This document shows, piece by piece, positions 18,342-30,936 of a DNA stretch of 64,000 nt (position 1 is its first letter; the number at the start of each line of letters is the position of its first letter). Origin of the DNA: Pseudomonas sp. 8Z (lineage in GTDB: Bacteria > Pseudomonadota > Gammaproteobacteria > Pseudomonadales > Pseudomonadaceae); NCBI RefSeq assembly GCF_902506535.1, contig NZ_LR733825.1:561206-625205 (forward strand), written 5' to 3'. A program made the position numbers and the translations under genes. A model generated the notes under the pieces. It had not been told where the DNA came from, searched no databases, and worked only from the letters and a program-made list of their open reading frames with translations.

Positions 18342-19367
18342 TCACTTGGCCGGTGCGTCGAGTACGTCGAAGCGCAGCACGCCGATCATCTGCCCGGCTT
18401 CGGTCACAACCTGTACCTGCCATTTGCCAGCGGCATCGCCGGGGAAGCGCAGTTTGTGTGTCCAGGCGCGGTAGCCTTGCTTGCGCCCGCCGTGGATATC
18501 CAGGGCGATACGGTCGACTTCGCGGCCATTGTGCCGCCAAACGTGGTAAATGCGCTCGTTTAGGCCGCGCGGCGCGTTGATCGCTGTGTAGGCATACAAC
18601 CCGTCATCCTGCAGTTGTGCCAGGGTCACGCTCTCCAGTTGTTCGCCCGGTGTGCGTAATTGGCCGTCGAAGCGATCACTAATCGCCACATCGGTCAGCC
18701 ATAGGGTGGCCGGCGGCACCCAAACGCGCGCCATCCAGCCACCGCCTGCCAATAACAGTGGCAGCAGGGTGAAGGTAAGCACGCGGCGCCAACCGCTGAA
18801 ACCTATTACGCCCGCTAGGCTGGGCAGCGACAGCAGAGTGGCCAAGGCCAGTGAGATGCCATAACTCTGGGGGGTGCTCAGATGGAAGATGATTGGCAGC
18901 GCGGTGAGCATCACCGCAAACAGCGTCAGGCTATGGAAGATCAGTAGCAGCCAGCGGCGCGGTGCCAGCCAGCGGTAATACAGCGGGTCGGTGATCGACA
19001 CCAATGCTGCACCGCCTAGCAGGCCGCTGAACAGCAATTGTCCGCTGTTCCAGGTTGTGGTGATGAAGAAGAACGGCAGGACGAAGAACAGGCTTTCCTG
19101 ATGAATCACCTGAGTAGCGTAGCGCAGCAGCGGCAATGGCAGCTCGAAGCCAAAGCGTCGGGCGATGCGTTCGCGCAGCAGGTTTTCCAGAATCAACCAG
19201 ATCCAGCTCAACAGCAGTACCAGCCCCAGCACTTTGGCCAGGTGTGCCTGGCGATCCACCAGCAGGAAGCTGGCGAGCCCAGAGCAGAAACCAAATGCGG
19301 CGATCAGGCCGGGGTAGCGACGAATCCAGGCGAGTAGGGTAGGGATCTTGGCGAGCAGGGCTTTCAT
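18342..19367 (-). CDS. DUF5924/DUF2914 membrane protein
   Basis: A 341-residue protein with about seven to eight hydrophobic segments through residue 215, then a soluble domain of about 110 residues containing NAPRGLNERIYHVWRHNGREVDRI and a C-terminal GKWQVQVVTEAGQMIGVLRFDV. The latter is the DUF2914 beta-sandwich, here probably periplasmic. Function is unknown. It lies 14 bp upstream of the RlmN-like gene on the same strand, so the two are probably cotranscribed, as in PA1840-PA1839. I prefer ATG 19367 over TTG 19373. Confidence 0.82.
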   Translation of the reverse strand: MKALLAKIPTLLAWIRRYPGLIAAFGFCSGLASFLLVDRQAHLAKVLGLVLLLSWIWLILENLLRERIARRFGFELPLPLLRYATQVIHQESLFFVLPFFFITTTWNSGQLLFSGLLGGAALVSITDPLYYRWLAPRRWLLLIFHSLTLFAVMLTALPIIFHLSTPQSYGISLALATLLSLPSLAGVIGFSGWRRVLTFTLLPLLLAGGGWMARVWVPPATLWLTDVAISDRFDGQLRTPGEQLESVTLAQLQDDGLYAYTAINAPRGLNERIYHVWRHNGREVDRIALDIHGGRKQGYRAWTHKLRFPGDAAGKWQVQVVTEAGQMIGVLRFDVLDAPAK

Positions 19368-19506
19368 GGACAATCAGGCGAAGGTGAGTAGGGCGCGCAT
19401 GCTAGGCAGGCTGGGCGCGTCGTGCAAGCGGCTCGTCGACTGGGCTGGCGATGCCGCGCTGCTTACGGCACTATTGCGCCCCCGTTTCACCACCGAGTCC
19501 GAATCG

Positions 19507-19806
19507 ATGAAATTCATCCATCAACGCGAGCAACTGGAAGAGGGCGATCTGGTGGTCATCCAGTGCTCGCAGCCCTGCAATATCCGCCTGATGAACGACG
19601 CCAACTTCCGCGCCTTCAAAAACCGTGGCCGCCACAGCTACCACGGCGGCGCCTTCATCAAGTTCCCGGCGAAGATCAGCGTGCCTTCCAGCGGCTTCTG
19701 GAATATCACCATCGACACGGTGAGCCGTAAGGCCGTGAGCATGACGCGCAAGCCGCAGCTCGACTACAGCATCACCATCAAGCGCCAGCGCCGTGAGGGT
19801 GTTTGA
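19507..19806 (+). CDS. DUF1883 domain protein
   Basis: A 99-residue basic protein covering one DUF1883 domain: EEGDLVVIQCSQPCNIRLMNDANFRAFKNR, then YHGGAFIKFPAKISVPSSGFWNITID. The beta-rich fold has no assigned function. ATG 19507 is the sensible start because the preceding open frame overlaps the divergent membrane-protein promoter region and has no family similarity. It ends just before a strong terminator. Confidence 0.85.
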   Translation: MKFIHQREQLEEGDLVVIQCSQPCNIRLMNDANFRAFKNRGRHSYHGGAFIKFPAKISVPSSGFWNITIDTVSRKAVSMTRKPQLDYSITIKRQRREGV

Positions 19807-19837
19807 AGCCTTAGTCCTTTTCATCGCCGCAAAATGA

Positions 19838-19863
19838 ACAGAGCCCGCTATTGCGGGCTCTGT
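19838..19863. terminator. Bidirectional terminator
   Basis: Perfect 11-bp stem ACAGAGCCCGC / GCGGGCTCTGT with a four-base TATT loop, between the DUF1883 gene (+) and the chemoreceptor gene ending at 19878 (-). Confidence 0.88.
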
Positions 19864-19877
19864 CGTAACGGTTGGTT

Positions 19878-21503
19878 TTAAATTTGAAACTGCTTGGTCA
19901 GGCGGTTCAAATCGTGGGCCAACTTGGTTAGTTCTTGAGTGGCTGTGCTGGTCTGGCTCGATCCTTCGGATGTTTCACTAGACAGATCGCGAATGCGGAC
20001 AAGGTTTCGATCAACTTCACGTGCAACCTGAGCTTGTTCCTCGGAGGCCGTGGCGACCATGATGTTCCTGTCATTAATTTGGTTCAGTGCATCCGTTATC
20101 GTGGCCAGTACTTTTCCAGAGCCTTGTGCCATTTCCAGTGTTTTTTCAGCTTGCAGGCTGCTTTTCTTCATGGAAGAAACCGCGTTGGACGTGCCCGACT
20201 CTATGGATGTAATCATGCCCTCAATTTCCTGGGTCGACTGTTGCGTACGATGTGCCAGCGCTCTGACTTCATCCGCTACGACAGCAAATCCGCGACCTGC
20301 CTCGCCCGCTCTGGCGGCTTCGATTGCTGCATTCAACGCCAGAAGGTTGGTTTGTTCTGCAATGCCCCGGATCACATCAAGAACTTTGCTGATATCGGCT
20401 GACATGAGCGCGAGTTCTTGAACTTCGTTCGAAGTGGACTGAACATTCGAGGCCAGTTGAACTATCGCGGTGACTGTTTCATCTACTTGAGCGCGCCCTG
20501 CGATAGCCGATGAACTTGACTGCGATGTCAGTTGGGATGTCGAAACCGCGTTGCTTGCAACCTCTTCAACTGCGGCCGTCATCTCATTGACGGCTGTTGC
20601 GGCCATTTCAATTTCGTGACCCTGCTGCTGGACGATGCGCGCAGCCCCTTCGGTAACCGTATGCATCTCTTCAGCGGTCGAGGCTAGCTGGTTGGATGAA
20701 TCACCTATCATAACCATGGCGCTGCGCAAGTTGGTTTGCATGACGGCGAGTGCTTTGATGAGTCGCCCCACTTCGTCCGTGCCATTGTGATCGATGTTTG
20801 TACTCAGATTTTTTGCCGCGATTCGCTCGGCAATGCTTAACGATTGTGCAATTGGAAGACTAAGGCTGCGCGTGAAAAAGAACGCGATCAGTACGGTCGC
20901 AAAAATAGCGATGGCCGAGCTCAGTGCGACGATTATTTTCGTATCTGCATAGACCTTGTCGGCGACATCTCCCGATTTGATCGCTTTCTCTTCATTGAAA
21001 GAGATGAACGCTTCCAGGGTACTGTCGACCTTTTCGGCTGCGACCGTCATGTCAGTTTTAGAGAGTTGGCTTGCGGATTCTATGTCGCCACTTTGCGTGT
21101 ATCCGACATATTTATCGTGCACTGCGTTGTAGTGGGTGATGCTCTCTATCAGTGTATTGAGTTGCTCGCTGCCGTGATCAGTGACGACGAGCTTCTTGAA
21201 TGCTTGAAGCTGCGTATTGATGCTGTTTTTTGAGTTGGCAATATCGGAAATGGCTTTGGCTTTTCGTTCGGCGGTGTCCAGTGGGTTGCGCAGGCGAACA
21301 TTGTTCGCTTTGATGGTACTTAGCTCGTATTTTATATTGCCTAGCAGTCGGACTGAGGGCAGGACGTTTTCTTCTACGAATTTCTCGGCCTCGCTCAGGG
21401 CGCGAGATTGGCGCAAGGCAATAAGGCTAACAATTATTATGATTAAAAGAAGGCTGCCAAAACACAGGGCGGATCTTGAAGCAAGGCTAAGTTTTCGTAG
21501 CAT
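19878..21503 (-). CDS. Methyl-accepting chemotaxis protein with 4HB-type sensor
   Basis: A 541-residue chemoreceptor: membrane helix at residues 12-30, a helical periplasmic domain of about 155 residues, a second helix at about 190-210, HAMP, and a signalling domain with tip [19 protein letters not shown]. The sensor is Cys-free and all helical ([27 protein letters not shown]...), consistent with a four-helix-bundle 4HB_MCP domain; the ligand is unknown. The base composition of the N-terminal third is noticeably more AT-rich (many ATT, AAA and TTT codons) than neighbouring genes, which may reflect relatively recent transfer or relaxed codon use. Confidence 0.92.
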   Translation of the reverse strand: MLRKLSLASRSALCFGSLLLIIIIVSLIALRQSRALSEAEKFVEENVLPSVRLLGNIKYELSTIKANNVRLRNPLDTAERKAKAISDIANSKNSINTQLQAFKKLVVTDHGSEQLNTLIESITHYNAVHDKYVGYTQSGDIESASQLSKTDMTVAAEKVDSTLEAFISFNEEKAIKSGDVADKVYADTKIIVALSSAIAIFATVLIAFFFTRSLSLPIAQSLSIAERIAAKNLSTNIDHNGTDEVGRLIKALAVMQTNLRSAMVMIGDSSNQLASTAEEMHTVTEGAARIVQQQGHEIEMAATAVNEMTAAVEEVASNAVSTSQLTSQSSSSAIAGRAQVDETVTAIVQLASNVQSTSNEVQELALMSADISKVLDVIRGIAEQTNLLALNAAIEAARAGEAGRGFAVVADEVRALAHRTQQSTQEIEGMITSIESGTSNAVSSMKKSSLQAEKTLEMAQGSGKVLATITDALNQINDRNIMVATASEEQAQVAREVDRNLVRIRDLSSETSEGSSQTSTATQELTKLAHDLNRLTKQFQI

Positions 21504-22028
21504 GTTCTTTCCTTAGATATAGGGGCAGATAGAGCGTTATGGTATGGCGCTAACTTTTAGTTATTGTGAGTTATGCGGCTCTACAGCGTGCTTCCAAGCG
21601 GCATCCGTGTTGTGCGGACAGATACGATTAGCCTTTCGGCTCGCAATGGGGGCGGTGCCCGCAAGGACACTTCTAAAAACGTAGGCGAGGCAGCCAGCAC
21701 AAGGTGAAAATAGGCGAAAAAGCGAAGTTTACGAGCTGTAAATGAGCATTTTGAGCCTGTTTTAACGCAGTGATGGCACGCAGGTAGTTTTTAGCGGTGT
21801 TCGCAAGTGGCGTGGGCGGTGCAGGATAGAGGCAGAGGGCCTGCCCAAGTCAATCGTTATCTGATTTTTTGTGGTGGCAGGTATACCTATAGAGCAGTCG
21901 GCGTAGCGCGTCGCCATTAATCTCCGGCGAGTTCGACACGCGACCGCAGTGCTTGGTCGAGCCTGGCAGCGCCTGGGGGCGCTGCGATATCGGCAGGAAG
22001 GTGGTGCGGGTGTGCGCCCGCACGGGTA
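21504..22028. other. Non-coding interval between metH and a chemoreceptor gene
   Basis: 525 bp with no gene that I accept. It contains a 134-bp MITE-like unit (21667-21800) and, close to the metH stop, a hairpin GTGCGGG / CCCGCAC (22004-22010 with 22017-22023) that may act as the metH terminator although it lacks a T-tract. The chemoreceptor promoter must lie near 21504-21650. Confidence 0.6.
21667..21800. repeat. MITE-like element with imperfect 14-bp terminal inverted repeats
   Basis: ACACTTCTAAAAAC at 21667-21680 is matched in reverse complement by GTTTTTAGCGGTGT at 21787-21800 (12 of 14 positions). The 106 bp between them have no open reading frame of note. From memory, the inner text (AGTTTACGAGCTGTAAATGA...) recurs in intergenic regions of several Pseudomonas genomes, which suggests a dispersed non-autonomous element. 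I could not search for copies. Confidence 0.5.
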
Positions 22029-25748
<3,720 letters not shown>

Positions 25749-25827
25749 GGGCAACCTGTCTGGCCGGATAAAAAGGGCGCAAATCATAGCAAGGATGCAG
25801 GGCTTTCGGACGCATACCGGTTTTCCA

Positions 25828-25840
25828 TGAATTTCATTCA
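25828..25840. promoter_or_regulatory. Candidate MetR-binding site upstream of metH
   Basis: TGAATTTCATTCA matches the enterobacterial MetR consensus TGAA-NNTNN-TTCA exactly and sits inside a longer perfect inverted repeat CATGAAT-TTC-ATTCATG (25826-25842). It lies about 80 bp upstream of the metH start. MetR activates met genes with homocysteine as co-effector; its use here is inferred from the match and position. Confidence 0.7.
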
Positions 25841-26027
25841 TGTTGCGCGCAGGGCAGGCCGCCAGGGTGCTGGATTGCAGGGCTGTGGCAGGCGGTGTGC
25901 AGTCTGGGTAGTCGCTGAATCCGGCTGATGCGTGAATGTCTTTCAGGGCTGGGTGGCGCGTATCGCGCTATCAATGAACGTCGTTACCGGTAGAATCTGC
26001 GCTCTCATCGATTCCGGATGCCATTCC

Positions 26028-28307
26028 ATGCCCACCCGCTTGTTGCTCGCCTTCGCGTTGCTGTTGGCTTCTCTGGGCGTGCGCGCCGCTGCCATTTCCT
26101 ATGTCGATGAGGTGCAGCCGATCCTCACGCAGAAGTGCGTGGCCTGCCATACCTGCTACGACGCACCCTGCCAGCTCAACCTGGGCAGTGGTGAAGGCGC
26201 ACTGCGTGGCGCCAGCAAGCAACTGGTGTATGACGGCACGCGTACCGAGGCGCAGGCGACCACTCGCCTTTACTATGACGCGCACGGCGAGGCAGCCTGG
26301 CGCCGGCGGGATTTCCATTCCGTACTCGATGCGCAGGGCGGCCAGGCCGCGCTGATCGCGCGCATGTTGGAGTTGGGGCGGAGCAATCCGTTACCGGCCA
26401 ACGCCAAGCTGCCGGAGGATCTGGATATTGCCATCACCCGCAGCAACACCTGCCCGCTGCCGGGGGAGTTCGCCGAGTACGCCAGCAAGAACCCGCACGG
26501 CGGCATGCCGTTCGCCGTGACCGGGCTCACCGATGGCGAATACGCCACCCTGACCCAATGGCTGCAGCAGGGCGCTCCTGTACAAGAGCAGGCCCTTACG
26601 CCAACGGCTGCCGAACTCAGCCAGGTGGAGGCGTGGGAGCGTTTCCTCAATGCACCGGGTGCGCGCGAGAACCTGGTGTCGCGCTGGATCTACGAGCACC
26701 TGTTCCTCGCGCATCTGTATATCGAGGGCGGGGATCAGCGTCATTTCTTCCAGATGGTGCGTTCGCGCACGCCCAGTGGTCAGCCCATCGACCCCATCGC
26801 CACGCGCCGCCCCAATGACGATCCAGGCACGACCTTCTATTACCGCCTGTGGCCGATCCAGGGCGTGATCGTGCACAAGACCCACATCACCTATCCGATT
26901 GGCAGCAAGCAGCTCGAACGCGTACGCCAGCTGTTCTTCGCCAGCGACTGGACGGTCGATGCCGTGCCGGGTTACGGCGCCCAGCGCCGCGCCAATCCGT
27001 TCGAGACCTTCGCGGCCATCCCGGCGCAGGCGCGTTACCAGTTCATGCTGGATAACGCCGAGTACTTCGTGCGTACCTTCATCCGTGGCCCCGTGTGCCG
27101 TGGTCAGATCGCCACTGACGTGATTCGCGACAACTTCTGGGCACTGTTCCAGGATCCGGCCCACGACCTCTACATCACCAATGCCGAGTATCGCGAGCAG
27201 GCTACGCCGCTGTTGGCCATGCCTGGGCAGTTCGACGACATCGGCGATCTGCTGGGGCTGTGGCGCAACTACCGCGACAAGCGCAACGAATACGAAGACC
27301 TGCGCCGCGACACCTATGCCGCTGCACCGCTGCCGGGCTGGTCGACGATCTGGACGGGCAACGACAATGCGCTGTTGTCGATCTTCCGCCAGCACGACAG
27401 CGCCTCGGTGCGCAAAGGCCTGCTGGGCGAGATTCCGCAGACCATCTGGTTACTGGATTACCCCTTGCTGGAGCGCACCTATTATCAACTGGTGGTCAAC
27501 TTCGACGTGTTCGGCAACGTCTCCCATCAGGCGCAGACACGCTTGTACTTCGACCTGATCCGTAATGGCGCCGAGGTCAACTTCCTCCGCCTGCTGCCCG
27601 CCGAATCGCGCCAGGCCTACCTGGACGATTGGTACCAGGACAGCGGCAAGCTGAAGATGTGGCTGGACTACACTCACGTCGACCACCGCACCCCGAGCGC
27701 TCTGTATCTGCCCGGCCCTGATGCCAAACGCAGCTTCGCCGGGCAATTGCTCAGCCGCTATGCCAGCCTCGATGCGCGGCCTGATCCGATCAACCGCTGC
27801 AGCAATGGTCGCTGCTACCGTGAAGGGCTCAAGGCTGAGCAGCGCGATGTCGAGCAGCGCCTCAGCCGCCTGGCCAGTCGCCCGGCAGCGGGGCTCAAGG
27901 TGATCGAACAGATGCCCGAGGCGACGATGGTGCGGGTCGAGTTCGCCGATGGCTCGCGCGAGGTCTACAGCCTGCTGCGCAACCGCGCGCACAGCAACGT
28001 GGCCTTCATGCTGGGTGAGGAACTGCGTTATCAGCCGGGCCTGGACACCCTGACGCTCTACCCGGAGGTGCTGAGCAGCTACCCCAACTTCCTCTTCAAC
28101 CTCAAGGCGAGCGAGGTCGAGGATTTCGTTGGCCAGATGCAGCAGGTGAGCGACGCCAAGGGCTTCGAAGCCATCACGCAGCACTGGGGCATTCGCCGTA
28201 GTCATCCGCAGTTCTGGTTCTACTTCCATGACCTGGACGCGCGCATTCGTGAAACCCAGCCCATCGAAGCCGGCGTGCTGGACATGAACCGCTACGAGAA
28301 CCTTTGA
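26028..28307 (+). CDS. cti: Periplasmic fatty acid cis/trans isomerase
   Basis: A 759-residue haem protein that converts cis to trans double bonds in membrane phospholipid acyl chains, a fast stress response to solvents and heat in Pseudomonas. A signal peptide (residues 1-21, ending VRAAA) is followed by the c-type haem motif CVACH at residues 37-41. Long conserved stretches such as TFYYRLWPIQGVIVHKTHITYP and FNPYP-like segments support the family. Length is normal. ATG 26028 places the signal peptide correctly; upstream in-frame starts do not. It is divergent from metH, as PA1846 is close to metH in PAO1. Confidence 0.95.
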   Translation: MPTRLLLAFALLLASLGVRAAAISYVDEVQPILTQKCVACHTCYDAPCQLNLGSGEGALRGASKQLVYDGTRTEAQATTRLYYDAHGEAAWRRRDFHSVLDAQGGQAALIARMLELGRSNPLPANAKLPEDLDIAITRSNTCPLPGEFAEYASKNPHGGMPFAVTGLTDGEYATLTQWLQQGAPVQEQALTPTAAELSQVEAWERFLNAPGARENLVSRWIYEHLFLAHLYIEGGDQRHFFQMVRSRTPSGQPIDPIATRRPNDDPGTTFYYRLWPIQGVIVHKTHITYPIGSKQLERVRQLFFASDWTVDAVPGYGAQRRANPFETFAAIPAQARYQFMLDNAEYFVRTFIRGPVCRGQIATDVIRDNFWALFQDPAHDLYITNAEYREQATPLLAMPGQFDDIGDLLGLWRNYRDKRNEYEDLRRDTYAAAPLPGWSTIWTGNDNALLSIFRQHDSASVRKGLLGEIPQTIWLLDYPLLERTYYQLVVNFDVFGNVSHQAQTRLYFDLIRNGAEVNFLRLLPAESRQAYLDDWYQDSGKLKMWLDYTHVDHRTPSALYLPGPDAKRSFAGQLLSRYASLDARPDPINRCSNGRCYREGLKAEQRDVEQRLSRLASRPAAGLKVIEQMPEATMVRVEFADGSREVYSLLRNRAHSNVAFMLGEELRYQPGLDTLTLYPEVLSSYPNFLFNLKASEVEDFVGQMQQVSDAKGFEAITQHWGIRRSHPQFWFYFHDLDARIRETQPIEAGVLDMNRYENL

Positions 28308-28451
28308 ACCGTACCCTGGCAGGCGGAGATTGTCCGCCTGTCAGGGCGCGGAACCTTTATAGCGACCTTTCTCCCGCTACTGCGGTCGGACGCAGTGGCT
28401 GCCAAGCCAGGCGGCCCGTATCGATCGCGAAGAGAGGGGAAAGGCGTTTCC

Positions 28452-29474
28452 ATGCTGGTTTCTGTACAAGCTTTACGGGCGTTGGCGGCCTGGGTCGTGG
28501 TTTTTCATCATGTCATGCAGGTGTTCTTCAATTTTCAGGCCGACAGTTTTATCGGGCGGCTGTTTGCTGAAAGAGGCGCGGTTGGCGTCGACATCTTCTT
28601 CGTCATCAGCGGGCTGGTGATCTATCTCTCCACTCAAGGTAAGGACATCACCCCCTGGCGTTTCATGCTCAATCGGGTGTTACGCATCGTCCCGGCCTAC
28701 TGGCTGTACTCACTGATCGCGGCCTCGATCATCGCCTTCGCCAATCCGGTGATGCCGGTGCAGGAGTTCGACCTGCACCATCTGCTACTTTCTCTATTGT
28801 TTATTCCTGCCGAGAACCCAGGCGGCTTCGGCCTCTATCCCACGCTCAATGTTGGCTGGACGCTGAACTACGAGATGTTCTTCTACCTGTTGTTCGCCTT
28901 GACGTTCATGCTCAGCGAGCGTCTGCGTTTGGTGTTCGTGATCGTCGCCTTGATGGTCTTCGGCTTACTGGCGACGACTCAGCCATGGATGAGCGATTTC
29001 TACCGCAACAGCATCGTCTATGAGTTCGTTTTCGGCATGCTTCTGGGCGTTGCCTACACGCGTGGCTGGATTCGTCAGGGATTAGGCTGGCCACTGTTGG
29101 TCATTGCAGGCTCGCTGCTGACTATCTACCACTTCGACAATTCCCTGCGCCTGCTGCATTGGGGCGTGCCGAGCGCCTTGATCGTTGCCGCCTGCATCGC
29201 TCTGGAGCCATGGCTCAAGGACAATCGACTGTTGAGCCGAATGGGCGACTGCTCGTACTCGGTTTACTTGCTGCACGTGATCATCCTGTCGCTGGGCTGG
29301 TATTTGCAGGCCAGTTTGAATCTCTCACCTGCGCTGGTCATCGCCGCCTGCATACCGCTGATTGCTGTAGCAGCCTGGGGCAGTTACGAGCTGATCGAGC
29401 GGCGTTTCTTCGTCCGCGCCAAAGCCTGGATCGATGAGCGAAGCGCTGAGCAAAGGCTGCGGCCTTTATCCTGA
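28452..29474 (+). CDS. Acyltransferase-3 family membrane protein
   Basis: A 340-residue inner-membrane protein with about ten hydrophobic helices and family markers: LRALAAWVVVFHHV at the N-terminus (catalytic His region), GVDIFFVISGLVIYLS, and RVLRIVPAYWLYSL. These proteins O-acetylate or otherwise acylate exopolysaccharide, LPS or other envelope sugars. ATG 28452 begins directly at the first helix; a start 19 codons upstream would add a polar leader. The gene lies between cti and nfuA; no polysaccharide genes are adjacent, so the acceptor is unknown. Confidence 0.85.
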   Translation: MLVSVQALRALAAWVVVFHHVMQVFFNFQADSFIGRLFAERGAVGVDIFFVISGLVIYLSTQGKDITPWRFMLNRVLRIVPAYWLYSLIAASIIAFANPVMPVQEFDLHHLLLSLLFIPAENPGGFGLYPTLNVGWTLNYEMFFYLLFALTFMLSERLRLVFVIVALMVFGLLATTQPWMSDFYRNSIVYEFVFGMLLGVAYTRGWIRQGLGWPLLVIAGSLLTIYHFDNSLRLLHWGVPSALIVAACIALEPWLKDNRLLSRMGDCSYSVYLLHVIILSLGWYLQASLNLSPALVIAACIPLIAVAAWGSYELIERRFFVRAKAWIDERSAEQRLRPLS

Positions 29475-29491
29475 GTAAATTAGTAGGACTA
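29470..29491. promoter_or_regulatory. Candidate type-1 IscR site before nfuA
   Basis: CCTGAGTAAATTAGTAGGACTA matches the type-1 IscR pattern (YYGACTAAAWTAGTCRR) at nearly all core positions, with G for C in GACT and A for C in AGTC. It overlaps the acyltransferase stop codon and lies about 55 bp before nfuA. IscR represses Fe-S genes through such sites when Fe-S supply is adequate; regulation here is inferred. Confidence 0.55.
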
Positions 29492-29544
29492 TGTTCAACG
29501 CCTCACTTGGCGTACACTGCGCGGCATGACCGTGAGGAGCTGCC

Positions 29545-30129
29545 ATGAGCACTATTACCATTACCGATGCCGCCCATGACTACCTGGCTGACCTGCTGAG
29601 CAAGCAGGACACTCCGGGTATCGGCATTCGTATCTTCATCACCCAGCCGGGTACGCCTTACGCGGAAACCTGCATCGCCTACTGCAAGCCGGGCGAGCAG
29701 AAGCCGGAGGATACCCCGCACAGTCTGGCCAGCTTCACGGCCTGGATCGACGCCCTGAGCGAGCCCTTCCTCGAAGATGCCGTGGTCGACTACGCCACCG
29801 ACCGCATGGGCGGCCAACTGACCATCAAGGCGCCGAACGCCAAGGTGCCGATGGTCAACGAAGACAGCCCGCTCAACGAGCGCATCAACTACTACCTGCA
29901 GACCGAGATCAATCCGGGCCTGGCCAGCCATGGCGGCCAGGTGTCGCTGGTCGACGTGGTGGAAGAGGGCATCGCCGTTCTGCGCTTCGGCGGCGGCTGC
30001 CAGGGCTGCGGTCAGGCTGATTTCACCCTCAAGGAAGGCATCGAAAAGACCCTCCTTGAGCGCATCCCGGAACTCAAGGGTGTGCGTGACGTGACCGACC
30101 ACAGCAATCGCGAGAACGCCTACTACTGA
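29545..30129 (+). CDS. nfuA: Fe-S biogenesis protein NfuA
   Basis: A 194-residue carrier that holds a [4Fe-4S] cluster and passes it to client enzymes under stress. The N-terminal A-type-like domain ([15 protein letters not shown]..., lacking its Cys set) precedes the Nfu domain with the cluster motif GGCQGCGQ (CxxC) near residue 150 and a [26 protein letters not shown]-terminus. Length and domain order equal E. coli and P. aeruginosa NfuA. It has a GAGGAG ribosome site and is closed by a strong terminator. The IscR-like box upstream suggests control by iron-sulfur status. Confidence 0.96.
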   Translation: MSTITITDAAHDYLADLLSKQDTPGIGIRIFITQPGTPYAETCIAYCKPGEQKPEDTPHSLASFTAWIDALSEPFLEDAVVDYATDRMGGQLTIKAPNAKVPMVNEDSPLNERINYYLQTEINPGLASHGGQVSLVDVVEEGIAVLRFGGGCQGCGQADFTLKEGIEKTLLERIPELKGVRDVTDHSNRENAYY

Positions 30130-30144
30130 TGTCTTGCGTGTACA

Positions 30145-30172
30145 AAAAAGGCGACCTGCGGGTCGCCTTTTT
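30145..30172. terminator. Rho-independent terminator after nfuA
   Basis: GGCGACC / GGTCGCC (30150-30156 with 30161-30167) flanked by A5 and T5, so the full stem can extend to about 12 bp. It works for nfuA (+) and also for the convergent HPP gene (-). Confidence 0.92.
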
Positions 30173-30186
30173 CGTTGTACCTACGC

Positions 30187-30696
30187 TCACCAGTACTTGG
30201 GATAGCGCCCTGCGCGCGTGGCGTTGTTGTAGAGCAGTGCTACCAGCACCAGGATCAGCGCACCACTCAAGGTAGGAAACAGCAGGAAGCTCCAGCCGGG
30301 TTGCGTCAGGAAGATGATCACCGGGTTCGAGCCTGCTGGCGGGTGCACGCTGCGGGTCAGCATCATCAGGGCGATGGCGCTGCCCACTGCGATGGCCAGC
30401 GACCACACCCCTGGTCCCAGCAGATGCAGGCAGAGCAGACCGACCAAACTGCTCAGCAGGTGCCCCAACAGTACGTTGCGTGGCTGTGAGAAGGGCAGGT
30501 CAGGGAAACCGAACACCAACACGCACGAGGCACCGAAGGAACCCAGCAGCAAGCTGGCCGACAGCAGATCGGCGCTGAGGGCGATGCTGCTGATTGCGAG
30601 AAAGCCACCGAGCCAGGCCAGGGCGATCTGGCGGGCCGATGCCAGGGGCGGCAGCGCAGCGCCGTCACCTTTCAGTTTGCCGAGGAACTTCAGCAT
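30187..30696 (-). CDS. HPP family membrane protein
   Basis: A 169-residue protein with four hydrophobic helices and the diagnostic HPP motif in SVHPPAGSNPVI near residue 117. HPP proteins of bacteria and plastids have been implicated in nitrite transport, but most remain uncharacterised. Its start overlaps the end of the DUF1272 gene by 7 bp, indicating coupling. Corresponds to PA1848. Confidence 0.9.
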   Translation of the reverse strand: MLKFLGKLKGDGAALPPLASARQIALAWLGGFLAISSIALSADLLSASLLLGSFGASCVLVFGFPDLPFSQPRNVLLGHLLSSLVGLLCLHLLGPGVWSLAIAVGSAIALMMLTRSVHPPAGSNPVIIFLTQPGWSFLLFPTLSGALILVLVALLYNNATRAGRYPKYW

Positions 30697-30926
30697 GGCG
30701 TGGCACTCCTGACGCGCGTGGTCGAGGCGGGGTTGTTAGCCAGTTTGTTCGGCGGGCGGATCGGGCGACGCACCAGCTCTCCGCCACAGTTGGGGCAGTG
30801 CTGGTCAAGCCGCTGTTCGGCGCAGTCGCTGCAATAGGTGCACTCGAACGAGCAGATGCGCGCGTCCAGGCTTTCGGGGGGCAGGTCGCGATCACAGCAT
30901 TCGCAGTTGGGGCGCAGTTCGAGCAT
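30690..30926 (-). CDS. DUF1272 zinc-ribbon-like protein
   Basis: A 78-residue protein with eight Cys in the DUF1272 pattern: CECCDRDLP, then CSFECTYCSDCAE, then CPNCGGELVRRPIRPP. The spacing suggests two zinc-binding knuckles. Function is unknown; it is commonly next to or fused with membrane or regulatory genes. It lies 10 bp downstream of the GlxA-type regulator and overlaps the HPP gene, so the three probably form one operon. Confidence 0.92.
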   Translation of the reverse strand: MLELRPNCECCDRDLPPESLDARICSFECTYCSDCAEQRLDQHCPNCGGELVRRPIRPPNKLANNPASTTRVRSATPC

Positions 30927-30936
30927 GAGTGGTTTC

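Noticed and set aside
25749..26027. Cobalamin riboswitch upstream of metH
   Set aside because: I looked for the B12-box core and the long structured leader and saw neither; the MetR-like repeat is the main feature.
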